Assembly (NCBI RefSeq): GCF_003569785.1
Contig: NZ_KZ983998.1
Location: forward strand, 40,931-104,930
Source: Leucobacter sp. wl10
GTDB lineage: Bacteria > Actinomycetota > Actinomycetes > Actinomycetales > Microbacteriaceae
DNA: 64,000 nucleotides
Reading direction: 5' to 3'
Position 1 is the stretch's first letter; each line of letters opens with the position of its first letter. Shown piece after piece: positions 27,450 through 37,619 of this stretch. The notes below the pieces were generated by a model, which did no database searches, was not told the origin of the DNA, and saw nothing but the letters and a program-made list of their open reading frames with translations. The position numbers were made by a program, and so were the translations under genes.

Positions 27450-27765
27450 TCTCGACCAGCTGCACGAGCATCGCCCGGATCTCGTCGGACCGCATGATGG
27501 CGACGAGCAGACCGGCGAAGGCGACGGCGGCCATGATCACGATGGCGTACTCGGCGGTCACCGCACCGCGCTCGTCCTCGAGCAGCTCTCGTATGCGTGC
27601 TCTCCTGCACGACCGCGACGGCGCACGGAACACGAGTTCTCGATCCGTCTCGACAGCCGCGATCCGCCGCTCGGCGAGCGCGGGTCGTGCCGCGGCCGGC
27701 CGGCCGGCGGAACCGCTCGGCACGCTGTCGCGCCGGTCCGACACGAGTTCGAGTCTGACATTCAT
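27427..27765 (-). CDS. DUF4244 Flp-pilin-like protein
   Basis: A 112-residue protein. The N-terminal 70 residues are Arg/Ala/Ser-rich and probably cytoplasmic. Then comes EDERGAVTAEYAIVIMAAVAFAGLLVAIMRSDEI, the actinobacterial DUF4244 segment: an RGAxTAEYA pre-pilin-like motif followed by a membrane helix. I expect it to be the major Flp-like pilin of the tadA/tadB cluster (as Rv3656c is in mycobacteria). The ATG at 27765 follows GGGAGACCCCCG. The 166-bp gap upstream holds an imperfect inverted repeat. Confidence 0.85.
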   Translation of the reverse strand: MNVRLELVSDRRDSVPSGSAGRPAAARPALAERRIAAVETDRELVFRAPSRSCRRARIRELLEDERGAVTAEYAIVIMAAVAFAGLLVAIMRSDEIRAMLVQLVENALGTGG

Positions 27766-27776
27766 CGGGGGTCTCC

Positions 27777-27833
27777 CTTCGTCGCGCACGGCTCCCGGCG
27801 AGCGCCGGTGGATCCCATCCTCGTGCGACGAAG
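27777..27833. repeat. 5'-leader inverted repeat upstream of the pilin gene
   Basis: CTTCGTCGCGCACG (27777-27790) and CGTGCGACGAAG (27822-27833) pair except for a two-base bulge, and flank a region ending at the pilin ribosome binding site. A hairpin here would lie in the untranslated leader of the pilin mRNA and could set differential expression relative to tadB. Nothing else is seen in this 166-bp gap except a TATATTC-like A/T patch near 27890. Confidence 0.4.
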
Positions 27834-27931
27834 CCGGTCGCGGATCGGCTGCGTGCAATCTGTGGAGAAGAGGTGCCGAATCGTATATTCGGGTCTGCTG
27901 TGGGCGAATCGTGTGCCTCGCGCCCGCCCGT

Positions 27932-28900
27932 TCAGGGGCCGCCGATCATCGAGATGAGCACCGGCACGACGCCGAGCACGATGAACGAGGGCAGCACGCA
28001 GACGCCCAGCGGCACGAGTACCCGCACACCCAGGCGCTCCGCCTCCCGCTCGAGCTCCGCCTGGGCGCGGATACGCCCGGCGGAAGCCTCCTCCAGCAGC
28101 ATCGGGCCGATCGGCGTTCCGGAGCGCGCCGCCGCACCGATCACCGCGGCGAGCGTCCCCTCGCGCCCGAAGCTGTCGAACGCGACCCACTCGGCTCCGA
28201 TGTCGTCGACGCGATCGACCGCTCTGCGGCACGCCGCCCTCGGGTGCGCGCCCCCTCCCAGTGCGATCCACACGAGTTCGAGTTCGAGCCCGGCGATGCG
28301 GTCCGAGCGCTCGACGCTGCGGTGCAGCGCACGTCCCCAGGTGATGCCCGAAAGCAGCAGCGCGATCCCGATGGTCACCAGCACCGCCCCGGCGGGGCTC
28401 AACAGCACCGGCAGCGGATCGAAGCCGAGCAGCCCGCCGAGCAGGAGCGCGAGCGGTGGCAGCGCGGAGACCAGCCGCACGGTGGCGCGCGGCCCGGAGA
28501 GGAGCACAGTGCGGCGTCCGCGCAGCTGCTCGATCGCCCGCAGCGCCCCGCCGATGCGCTCCAGAGCGGGGGCGAGGGGAGCTCCGCTCTCCTCGGCGAG
28601 CGCCCAGGCGACCGCGATGACGCGCCACTCCGGCGAGCCCTGCCCCGCGAGCGCGGAGACCGCCGTCTCACCCGCCCCCACTCGCGCCGAGAGCTCCGCG
28701 GCGATGCTCCCCGCCGGGGCTTCCGCGGCCAGCAGCTCGAACACCCGCGCCGGAGGAACGCCTCCCCGCAACAGGGCCGAGCATCGCAGCGCCGTCTCGG
28801 CCGCATCGACGGGCGGCGCCTCCGCCCCGGAACGGGACGCCGCTCCCCTTCCGCGCCCCGCCGCGCCGGCGGCCCCGCCCGACGCTCCGCGGCGCCTCAC
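27932..28900 (-). CDS. type II secretion F-domain protein (TadB/TadC-like)
   Basis: A 322-residue inner-membrane platform protein. The T2SSF domain appears twice, in a polar helical first half (LLRGGVPPARVFELLAAEAP; GAPLAPALERIGGALRAIEQ) and again near FDSFGREGTLAAVIGAAARSG, with hydrophobic pairs at VSALPPLALLLGGLLGFDPL, VLVTIGIALLLSG, and the C-terminal VPLGVCVLPSFIVLGVVPVLI. Only one such gene is present where Tad systems often have two. GTG start overlapping the tadA stop (GTGA). Confidence 0.85.
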   Translation of the reverse strand: MRRRGASGGAAGAAGRGRGAASRSGAEAPPVDAAETALRCSALLRGGVPPARVFELLAAEAPAGSIAAELSARVGAGETAVSALAGQGSPEWRVIAVAWALAEESGAPLAPALERIGGALRAIEQLRGRRTVLLSGPRATVRLVSALPPLALLLGGLLGFDPLPVLLSPAGAVLVTIGIALLLSGITWGRALHRSVERSDRIAGLELELVWIALGGGAHPRAACRRAVDRVDDIGAEWVAFDSFGREGTLAAVIGAAARSGTPIGPMLLEEASAGRIRAQAELEREAERLGVRVLVPLGVCVLPSFIVLGVVPVLISMIGGP

Positions 28901-29901
28901 GGGCGCACCCGCTCGATCCCGAGCAGCCCGTCGGCCCCGAGCGTCAGCCGCCCCGCCGCGGCGATGCGAGGGGACCCGCCGCGGCGCTCGAGGTGGATGA
29001 CGCCGTGCAGGGCGGAGACCGCCTGACGCGCGAGCGCCTCGGCGCTCCAACCGGCGAGCGCGCCCAGCGCCTCCAGCCGCGCCGGCACGTCCTCGATGCG
29101 GTTCGCGTGCAGCGTGCCCGCACTGCCGTCGTGTCCGGTGTTCAGCGCCCCGAGCAGGGTCGAGATCTCGGCGCCGCGGCATTCTCCGAGCACGATGCGG
29201 TCGGGGCGCATGCGCAGCGCCTCTCGCAGCAGCCGGTCGAGCCTCACCTCCCCCGTTCCCTCCGCGCTCGCCTGGCGCGCCTCGAGCGAGACCACGTGCG
29301 GGTGCCGCAGCCGCAGCTCTCCCACGTCCTCGATCACGAGGATGCGCTCGTGGGCGGGCGCCGCCTCGAGCAGTGCCGCGAGCACGGTCGTCTTGCCGCT
29401 CCCCGTTCCGCCGGTCACGAGCAGGTTGCGCCGCGCCCGCACCGAGCCGCGCAGCGCGGCGGCCATCGCGGCATCGCACAGGCCGCCCCGCACGAGTTCG
29501 CCGAAGTCGAGCGGCCGGACGCTGGGCACGCGTATGGAGACCGCCGCCCCGCCGGCCGCGATCGGCGGGAGCACCGCGTGCACCCGGATCCCGTCGCCCA
29601 GGCTCACGTCGGCGCAGGGGTGCAGCTCGTCGAGATGGCGGCCGCCCGCCGCGATAAGCTCCGTGGCGAGATGGTGCACCGAGTCGGAATCGGCGACCCA
29701 CCCGGTCACCTCCTGCATGCTCCCGCCGCGGTCGAGCCAGAGACTGCCCTGACCGTCGCGCACCTGCACGAGCACGTCGCGCAGTTCGGGGTCGTCGAGG
29801 AGCGGCAGCAGTCCGCCCAGCGCGCGACGCGCGGCGATCCCGAGCCCGTCCGTGCGGCTCCGGGGCGGGGCCCGCCCGACGAGCGGCGATGCGGTGTTCA
29901 T
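28897..29901 (-). CDS. tadA: TadA/CpaF-type pilus-assembly ATPase
   Basis: A hexameric secretion ATPase of the GspE/VirB11 family, powering Flp pilus assembly. The 334-residue protein has Walker A GGTGSGKTT at 164-172, the aspartate box VIEDVGELRL, the Walker B-like LGECRGAEI and the His box TGHDGSAGTLHAN. N-terminal LDDPELRDVLVQ is typical of CpaF. The ATG at 29901 starts the family match. It is the promoter-proximal gene of the tad operon and is divergent from acs across 219 bp. Confidence 0.9.
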   Translation of the reverse strand: MNTASPLVGRAPPRSRTDGLGIAARRALGGLLPLLDDPELRDVLVQVRDGQGSLWLDRGGSMQEVTGWVADSDSVHHLATELIAAGGRHLDELHPCADVSLGDGIRVHAVLPPIAAGGAAVSIRVPSVRPLDFGELVRGGLCDAAMAAALRGSVRARRNLLVTGGTGSGKTTVLAALLEAAPAHERILVIEDVGELRLRHPHVVSLEARQASAEGTGEVRLDRLLREALRMRPDRIVLGECRGAEISTLLGALNTGHDGSAGTLHANRIEDVPARLEALGALAGWSAEALARQAVSALHGVIHLERRGGSPRIAAAGRLTLGADGLLGIERVRP

Positions 29902-29952
29902 GCGACTCAGCGAAGCAAGAAGTCGCCGGATCCGCACCCCGGATCTCCCGAA

Positions 29953-29961
29953 TGTGGATAA
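29953..29961. promoter_or_regulatory. isolated perfect DnaA box
   Basis: TGTGGATAA is the exact complement of the consensus DnaA box TTATCCACA. It is single and sits between tadA and acs, far from any dnaA gene in this window, so it is not an origin; it may be a titration site or chance. Confidence 0.35.
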
Positions 29962-30025
29962 CTCGACGCATATCTCGGCGTTTCTCCGTTCGTGGGGCGA
30001 AGGGTGAGTGGAGAGAGGGCGAAGG

Positions 30026-30033
30026 TATACCCT
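30026..30033 (+). promoter_or_regulatory. acs -10 element (TATACCCT)
   Basis: TATACCCT contains overlapping TATACC and TACCCT, both good actinobacterial -10 matches. It would give an acs leader of about 80 nt. No operator was recognised. Confidence 0.5.
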
Positions 30034-30120
30034 GGACCTGCACTGCTTGACTCGCCGACGCGTGAGCACGGTCTGCGCGGCGGCGAGCGGCCACACTCGA
30101 ATGATCGGATAAGGGCGTCC

Positions 30121-32109
<1,989 letters not shown>

Positions 32110-32157
32110 CGGCGTCCGGGTAGCGGTGAGGAGCGCGAGCGACTGCGCGCGATGACA

Positions 32158-32193
32158 AGAGGGGCGGATCCGGCTCAGCGGACCCGCCCCTCT
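32158..32193. terminator. bidirectional terminator hairpin between acs and the RidA gene
   Basis: AGAGGGGCGG pairs with CCGCCCCTCT (10 bp), then after short bulges CCG pairs with CGG around GCTCAG. The strength and location in a convergent gap support a terminator. Confidence 0.7.
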
Positions 32194-32217
32194 CACCATC
32201 GCATCAGCCGCGACGAC

Positions 32218-32694
32218 TCAGTCGGCGACCTTGAACACGAACTCGATCTCGACGGGCGCGTCGAGCGGCAGCGACGCCACGCCGACCGCCGAGCGCACGT
32301 GGATGCCGAGATCGCCGAACACGCGGCCGAGGAACACCGACGCCCCGTTGGCCACTCCGGGCTGCCCCGTGAACGAGGGATCCGATGCCACGAACGCCGT
32401 CACCTTGACCACCTGCGTGATCTTGTCGAGCGAGCCGACGACCCCGCGCACGGCGGCGAGCGCGTTGAGCGCGCAGAGCTGCGCGAGCTCGGTGGCCTGC
32501 TCCGGCGTGACGAGGCCCTCGCCCTCGCCCACCTTGCCGGTGGCGAGGAGCGCGCCCTTGACGAAGGGCAGCTGGCCCGCGGTGTAGACGTAGTTTCCGT
32601 CCCGCAGCGCGGGCACGTAGGCCGCGACGGCCGCGGCGACCTCGGGGATTTCGAAGCCGAGCTCGCTCAGGCGCTCCTCGATTGCAGATGTCAT
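32218..32694 (-). CDS. RidA/YjgF/Rid-family imine deaminase-like protein
   Basis: A 158-residue RidA-family protein. It has the family order: N-terminal TAGQLP motif (YVYTAGQLPFVKGAL), NALAAVRGVVGSLDKITQVVKVTAFV in the middle, and a C-terminal VRSAVGVASLPLDAPVEIEFV, containing the conserved R-S-A-x-x-V-x-x-LP that includes the catalytic Arg, and E. Rid proteins hydrolyse reactive enamines/imines. The actinobacterial form beside ponA (as Rv3678c) is larger than classical RidA. It lies just downstream of the DUF4177 gene. Confidence 0.85.
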   Translation of the reverse strand: MTSAIEERLSELGFEIPEVAAAVAAYVPALRDGNYVYTAGQLPFVKGALLATGKVGEGEGLVTPEQATELAQLCALNALAAVRGVVGSLDKITQVVKVTAFVASDPSFTGQPGVANGASVFLGRVFGDLGIHVRSAVGVASLPLDAPVEIEFVFKVAD

Positions 32695-32696
32695 GT

Positions 32697-32864
32697 TCAG
32701 GCCTTCCTCTTCAGATACGCGACGTTGCCGCCGGCCGGGCCCTCGATGATCTGCACGAGCTCCCATCCCTGGGCTCCCCAGTTGTTGAGGATCTGGGCCT
32801 CGTTGTGCAGCAGCAGCGGCGTGACGAAGTACTCCCAGCGCGGGGCTTCGGTCGGTTCACTCAC
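32697..32864 (-). CDS. DUF4177 small protein
   Basis: A 55-residue protein, VSEPTEAPRWEYFVTPLLLH then NEAQILNNWGAQGWELVQII. The WExxxxP and NxxGxxGWELV pattern is that of DUF4177 proteins, which have no known function. The GTG at 32864 is supported by GGGAG upstream. It and the RidA gene are probably co-transcribed, with a two-base gap. Confidence 0.78.
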   Translation of the reverse strand: MSEPTEAPRWEYFVTPLLLHNEAQILNNWGAQGWELVQIIEGPAGGNVAYLKRKA

Positions 32865-32965
32865 GTGCGGATCTCCCTCGGTGGTCGGTAACGGTGGGCG
32901 GGCGACGCCGACGGCGGGCATGCCGCTCAGCGGTTTTGTCAGCAATGTCGCTTACCCTTGATTCT

Positions 32966-35653
32966 ATGACCCGTCAGACATCACAGTCCTCGCGCGTGCG
33001 CTCGCTCAAGCCGCGCAGCGCGGGTGGTGCCCTCGGAGGCATCATCGGAGCCATTGCCATGAGCGTCATCGCGGGGGTGCTCGTCACCGCCGCGGTCACC
33101 CCCGTCGTCGCCTTCAGCGGCATCACGGCGAAGTCGGCGATCAACATCTTCGAGAGCCTCCCGAACCACCTCAACCCGGGCAAGCTCGCCGAGCCGTCGA
33201 CGATCTACGCGACCGGCAGCGACACCACCGTCTACAAGCTCGCGGAGTTCTACGATCAGAATCGCGAGATGGTGGAGTGGGACAGCATCTCGCAGTTCGT
33301 GAAGGACGCGGCGGTGGCCGAGGAGGATCCGCGCTTCTACACGCACGGCGGCGTCGACGTGCTCGCGAGCGGGCGCGCGGTGCTGCAGAACGCGACGGGC
33401 CAGAACCTCTCGGGCGCCTCGACCATCACCATGCAGTACGTGCGCAACGTGCTCATCCAGGATGCGTACGCCATCTCCGATGAGAAGAAGCAGCAGCAGG
33501 CTTACAAGGAGGCGATGGATCAGAGCATGGAGCGCAAGCTCCAGGAGATGCGCTACGCCATCAGCATCGAGAAGAAGTACCCGAAGGACGAGATCCTGCT
33601 GGGCTACCTCAACATCGCGCTCTTCGGCCGCCAGATCTACGGCATCGAGTCGGCGGCGCAGTACTACTACAGCAAGTCTGCCAAGGATCTGTCGCTCGCC
33701 GAGTCGGCGAGCCTCGTGGCCATCGTCAACAACCCCTCGATCTACCAGCTCGACGTGCCGGAGAACATCCCGGCCAACCAGGAGCGCCGCAACAAGATCC
33801 TCGACAGCATGCTGAAAACGGGCAAGATCACGAAGGCCCAGCACGAGGAGGCCATCAACACGCCCGTCGAGCCGAAGATCACCGTGCGCGAGCAGGGATG
33901 CTACCTCGCGGAGAAGAACTTCGGTCTCGGCAACTTCTGCGATTACGTGCAGCTCTACATCAAGAACGATCCGAGCTTCGGCGAGACGCCGGAGCAGCGG
34001 CAGTTCAACTTCGCTCGCGGCGGGTACCAGATCTACACCACGATCGACCTCGACATGCAGGCCGCCGGTCTCGGGGCCATGCGCGCCACGGTGCCCGCTC
34101 TCATGGACGGCATCAACGTGGGAGGCGCCACCAGCAGTGTCGAAGTGGGCACCGGCCGCGTGCTCGCGATGGTGCAGAACCGGCCGTTCAACAACGCCAA
34201 GGACTTCCTCGATTCCAACCCCGAATATACGAACATCAACTACAACACCGACTTCGAGTACGGCGGATCGAGCGGCTTCCAGATAGGTTCGACCTTCAAA
34301 CCCGTCACGCTGGCCGAGTGGATCCGCAGCGGGCGCTCGGTGCGCGACGTTGTGAACGTCAATAGCCGCCCCAATGTGCCGTATCAATCGTTCAGGGCGT
34401 CCTGCATGCCCGACGGGGTCTACAGTTACGGCACCTTCGGCTTCACGAACGACAACGAGCGCACCAGGGGCAACCAGCCGGTGCTCACGGCCATCTCTCA
34501 GTCGATCAACGGCGGCCTCGTGTCGATGCAGCAGCGCATGGATCTCTGCGACACGTTCCAGACGGCGAAGAACCTCGGTTTCAAACGGGCGTCGGATCAA
34601 CCCACGTGGACGCAGGCGGATGCGGATTTGGGGAACGTCAGCCAGGACAGCGTGGGCAAGATCAAGAACCCGACCATCTCCGGCGACCCCCGCGACCTCT
34701 CGATGGTGCCCTCGAATGTCTACGGCGGCGTGGACGAGATCGCGCCGCTCACGGTGGCCTCGGCCTACGCCGCCTTCGCGGGCAACGGCACGGTCTGCAC
34801 CCCCGTGCCGATCGACCAGATACTCGGGCCGGACAACGAGCCGGTGCCGTTCACCAAGAGCAAATGTTCGGAGGGGATCGCCCCCGAAGTGGCGGCCGGC
34901 GTGGCCTACGCGCTGGAGTACACGGTGAACAACGGCCTCGCCCGGCACGCCCGCTCGGCGATCGGCGTGGCCCACCTCGCGAAGACCGGCACCACCGACG
35001 ACGTGAAGGACAACTGGACGGCCGGAGCGAGCACGCGGGTGGCCACGGCGACGTGGGTGGGCAACGCGGGACCGGTGCAGCTGGCGGACGGCAGCTGGGG
35101 CCGCGTCTCCACCCAGCCCTTCGGCAACCTGATGTTCGCCGATCAGACCATCTGGCCGGCGATCATGAATGTCGCCGACGCGAAGTACGGCGGAACGGCC
35201 TTCCCACAGCCCTCGGCGGCCTCGGTGCAGCAGACCATGGTCACGGTACCCGATCTGAAGGGGAAGAGCTTCGAAGAGGCGTCCTCGATGCTCAGCCAGC
35301 TCGGCTTCAACGTCGCCGACGGCGGCGAGGTCGACTCCTCCGTGGCTCGCGGTCAGGTCGCGAGCACCGATCCCGCTGCCGGTTCGTCGGTCGGATTGGG
35401 ATCCGGCGTGACGATCTACCGCAGCAACGGGGAGGCGACGAAGGTGCCGGACGGGCTCGTGGGCTCGACCGGTAACGACGCCAAGGCGAAACTGAACGGC
35501 GCCGGCTTCTCGAGCATCGACTTCACCTGCGAGGGCGGCGGCAGGGAGGATCCGCGAAGAAACAAGGTGACCGCGGTGAGCCCGGAGAGCGGCTCCGAAG
35601 CTCGCACCAGCAGCACCGTGACGCTGACGCTCGCCTGCGGCCGGGGCGGCTGA
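32966..35653 (+). CDS. ponA: class A penicillin-binding protein with PASTA domains
   Basis: A bifunctional peptidoglycan synthase, 895 residues. Order: short cytoplasmic tail, membrane anchor (about 25-50), glycosyltransferase GT51 with AVAEEDPRFYTHGGVD (catalytic Glu) and GASTITMQYVRNVL, then transpeptidase with SxxK in IGSTFKPVTLA, SxN in SQSINGG and KTG in LAKTGTTDD, and C-terminal PASTA repeats starting VTVPDLKGKSFEEASSML and VPDGLVGSTGNDAKAKLNGA. The ATG at 32966 is preferred over one at 32945 because TACCCT (32953-32958) ends 7 nt before it, a leaderless pattern. Synteny matches mycobacterial ponA2. Confidence 0.93.
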   Translation: MTRQTSQSSRVRSLKPRSAGGALGGIIGAIAMSVIAGVLVTAAVTPVVAFSGITAKSAINIFESLPNHLNPGKLAEPSTIYATGSDTTVYKLAEFYDQNREMVEWDSISQFVKDAAVAEEDPRFYTHGGVDVLASGRAVLQNATGQNLSGASTITMQYVRNVLIQDAYAISDEKKQQQAYKEAMDQSMERKLQEMRYAISIEKKYPKDEILLGYLNIALFGRQIYGIESAAQYYYSKSAKDLSLAESASLVAIVNNPSIYQLDVPENIPANQERRNKILDSMLKTGKITKAQHEEAINTPVEPKITVREQGCYLAEKNFGLGNFCDYVQLYIKNDPSFGETPEQRQFNFARGGYQIYTTIDLDMQAAGLGAMRATVPALMDGINVGGATSSVEVGTGRVLAMVQNRPFNNAKDFLDSNPEYTNINYNTDFEYGGSSGFQIGSTFKPVTLAEWIRSGRSVRDVVNVNSRPNVPYQSFRASCMPDGVYSYGTFGFTNDNERTRGNQPVLTAISQSINGGLVSMQQRMDLCDTFQTAKNLGFKRASDQPTWTQADADLGNVSQDSVGKIKNPTISGDPRDLSMVPSNVYGGVDEIAPLTVASAYAAFAGNGTVCTPVPIDQILGPDNEPVPFTKSKCSEGIAPEVAAGVAYALEYTVNNGLARHARSAIGVAHLAKTGTTDDVKDNWTAGASTRVATATWVGNAGPVQLADGSWGRVSTQPFGNLMFADQTIWPAIMNVADAKYGGTAFPQPSAASVQQTMVTVPDLKGKSFEEASSMLSQLGFNVADGGEVDSSVARGQVASTDPAAGSSVGLGSGVTIYRSNGEATKVPDGLVGSTGNDAKAKLNGAGFSSIDFTCEGGGREDPRRNKVTAVSPESGSEARTSSTVTLTLACGRGG

Positions 35654-35658
35654 CCGTC

Positions 35659-36591
35659 GTGCAGCGCCCCTCGCACCCCGTCGCGGCGGCCCTCGGGCTG
35701 ACCGCGGCGGGGGTCCTCCTCTGGTCCACGGTCGTCGAGCGCCGGCTGTTCACCGTGCGCCGTCACACCCTTCCACTGCTCTCGGAGGGGGCCGCCCCGC
35801 TGCGCGTGCTGCACCTCTCCGACCTGCACCTCGCCCCCTGGCAGACCCGCAAGATCGACTGGGTGCGCTCGCTCGCCGAGCTGCGGCCGGACCTCGTCGT
35901 GCTCACCGGAGACCTCATGGGACACCTGCAGGCCGCGCCCGCCCTGCTCCGTGCGCTGCAGCCGCTCGCGCAGACCGCTCCCACGGCGTTCGTGTGCGGC
36001 TCCAACGACTACTACGGCCCGATCCTCAAGAACCCGTTGAAGTACCTCTCGGCCCCCAGCCGGCTGAGCACGCGCGTGCCCGACATCGATCATGCGGCGC
36101 TCACCGACGGGCTCGAGCGGATCGGCGCGATCAACCTCAACAACTCGGCGGCGCGCCTCGAATTGCGCGGCAGCCGCCTGGAACTGCTGGGGCTGAACGA
36201 CCCGCACATCCGCTACGACGACGCGGGCGCCATGCGCGCCGAGCTGGCGGCGCTGCACGCGGCGGACGACGGCGGCGAGACCGCCGCACTGCGCCTGGGG
36301 GTGGTGCACGCCCCCTATCAGGGGGCGCTGGGCGAGCTGCTCGACGAGGGGGCCGACCTGATCCTCGCGGGCCACACCCACGGCGGCCAGGTGCGCGTGC
36401 CCGGCGTGGGCGCGCTCACCTCGAACTGCGATCTGCCCAACGCGCAGGCGCGCGGCCTGAGCGTCTGGTACGACGCCCACCGGGCCGCGTTCCTCAACGT
36501 GAGCGCGGGCCTCGGCAACTCGATCTACGCACCGGTGCGATTCGCCTGCCGGCCTGAGGCCTCCCTCATCACGCTCGAGGCCGCCCGGTAG
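35659..36591 (+). CDS. calcineurin-like metallophosphoesterase, membrane-anchored
   Basis: A 310-residue protein. A hydrophobic N-terminal segment (AAALGLTAAGVLLWSTVV, about 9-26) is followed by the metal motifs of the calcineurin-like fold: HLSDLHLAP (D-x-H), VLTGDLMG (G-D), CGSNDYYG (G-N-D, variant of GNHD with Ser and Asp), VVHAPYQG (H) and AGHTHGGQVR (GHxH). It follows ponA after 5 bp and is probably co-transcribed. Such enzymes in this setting (Rv3683-like) are of unknown substrate; lipid or wall-linked phosphoester is an inference. GTG start. Confidence 0.85.
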   Translation: MQRPSHPVAAALGLTAAGVLLWSTVVERRLFTVRRHTLPLLSEGAAPLRVLHLSDLHLAPWQTRKIDWVRSLAELRPDLVVLTGDLMGHLQAAPALLRALQPLAQTAPTAFVCGSNDYYGPILKNPLKYLSAPSRLSTRVPDIDHAALTDGLERIGAINLNNSAARLELRGSRLELLGLNDPHIRYDDAGAMRAELAALHAADDGGETAALRLGVVHAPYQGALGELLDEGADLILAGHTHGGQVRVPGVGALTSNCDLPNAQARGLSVWYDAHRAAFLNVSAGLGNSIYAPVRFACRPEASLITLEAAR

Positions 36592-36690
36592 GGCGCTGAC
36601 GCAGCTCCAGGAGTATCAGACGGCGGGCCGGAAGCGCGCCGGGTGTGGCCAGGTGACGACGACCGGATGAACGACACGTGAAATCGCACG

Positions 36691-36709
36691 ACTTGCACTC
36701 ACTGCAAGT
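36691..36709. promoter_or_regulatory. operator-like palindrome upstream of the RpiR regulator gene
   Basis: ACTTGCA and TGCAAGT are a perfect 7-bp inverted repeat around CTCAC. GTGAAATcGC (36679-36688) and GTGAAATtGC (36708-36717) flank it as direct repeats. It is upstream of the putative -10 TAACGT (36721-36726), so it is a candidate autoregulatory site of the RpiR-family protein. Confidence 0.55.
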
Positions 36710-36733
36710 GAAATTGCGCCTAACGTCCAGAGC

Positions 36734-37564
36734 GTGCTCATCACCGACCTGGCGAAGAACCACGGCCCCACGCTGACGGCGACCGACCGCCGGCTCATCG
36801 CCGTGCTGCAGGCCAGGCCCGCCGAGGCGGCGTTCTGGCAGGCGGCCGAGCTCACCGAGCCCCTCGGCCTGCACCAGTCGGCCGCGACCCGACTCGCCCA
36901 GAGACTCGGCTTCGACGGCTACCCCCGCCTGCGCGACGCGCTCCGCCAGGACTACCTCGCGGGGGGAGGCCCCTCGCAGCGGGTGCGCGGGCGCCTGGAA
37001 CGACACCCCGACGACGTCCTCGGCGGCTTCGTCGACGATGAGATCGCGGCCCTGGCGGAGCTGCCCCGCCACGTCGCCCAGGACGAGATCGACGACCTCG
37101 CCCGCCGCATCGCCTCCGCGGGCCATGTCTACCTGTTCGGGCACGGCAACGCCACCGTGCTCGTCGGACTGCTCCAGCGCCGCCTGCGTCGCAGCGGGAT
37201 CCGCGTCACCGCCCTCGACGGCCCGGTCCGCGATGTCGCCGAACAGCTCGCCACCCTCCAGCCCGACGACCTCATCCTCGCCTGCGCCTTCCGACGCGCC
37301 CCGCGAGACCTCATCCCCGTGCTCGAGACCGCCGGCGAGGCGGGTTCGTACCGCGCCCTCATCACCGACACGCTGCTCTCCCTCTCGCCGCAACCGGATG
37401 CCGTGCTCGCCGCGCCCCGCGGCGGGGGCGACGAGTTCCTCTCCCTGACCGTGCCCATGGCCATCGCCAACGCTCTCGTCCTCACCCTCGCCCGCCACGC
37501 ACCCGAGCGGGCCATCCGCTCCCTCGACCGCCTGGAATCCCTGCTCGACCGCTTCGACCGATGA
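36734..37564 (+). CDS. MurR/RpiR-family transcriptional regulator (HTH + SIS)
   Basis: A 276-residue regulator. Residues 1-75 are the RpiR HTH domain: LTATDRRLIAVLQARPAEAAFW then AAELTEPLGLHQSAATRLAQRLGFDGYPRLRDALR, where the second helix and recognition helix are visible. Residues about 115-240 are a SIS domain (VYLFGHGNATVLVGLLQRRL; PDDLILACAFRRAPRDLIPVL), which binds phosphosugars in known family members. GTG start, 7 nt after TAACGT; a leaderless mRNA is likely. It precedes an Fbp/Afu-type importer and a phosphatase in the same direction. Confidence 0.88.
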   Translation: MLITDLAKNHGPTLTATDRRLIAVLQARPAEAAFWQAAELTEPLGLHQSAATRLAQRLGFDGYPRLRDALRQDYLAGGGPSQRVRGRLERHPDDVLGGFVDDEIAALAELPRHVAQDEIDDLARRIASAGHVYLFGHGNATVLVGLLQRRLRRSGIRVTALDGPVRDVAEQLATLQPDDLILACAFRRAPRDLIPVLETAGEAGSYRALITDTLLSLSPQPDAVLAAPRGGGDEFLSLTVPMAIANALVLTLARHAPERAIRSLDRLESLLDRFDR

Positions 37565-37619
37565 CGTCGGCCGACCGCATCCCCGCACGATCCGCACACC
37601 CCCACAGTTAGGAACGACC

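Noticed and set aside
23014-27957. A 1,647-codon open frame on the plus strand opposite topA and the pilus genes.
   Set aside because: It is a GC-rich antisense shadow: composition is Arg/Gly/Leu-rich with no domain pattern, and the minus strand has clear TopA and TadE features.
29902-30120. A replication origin at the DnaA box.
   Set aside because: Only one box and no dnaA, AT-rich region or partner genes nearby.
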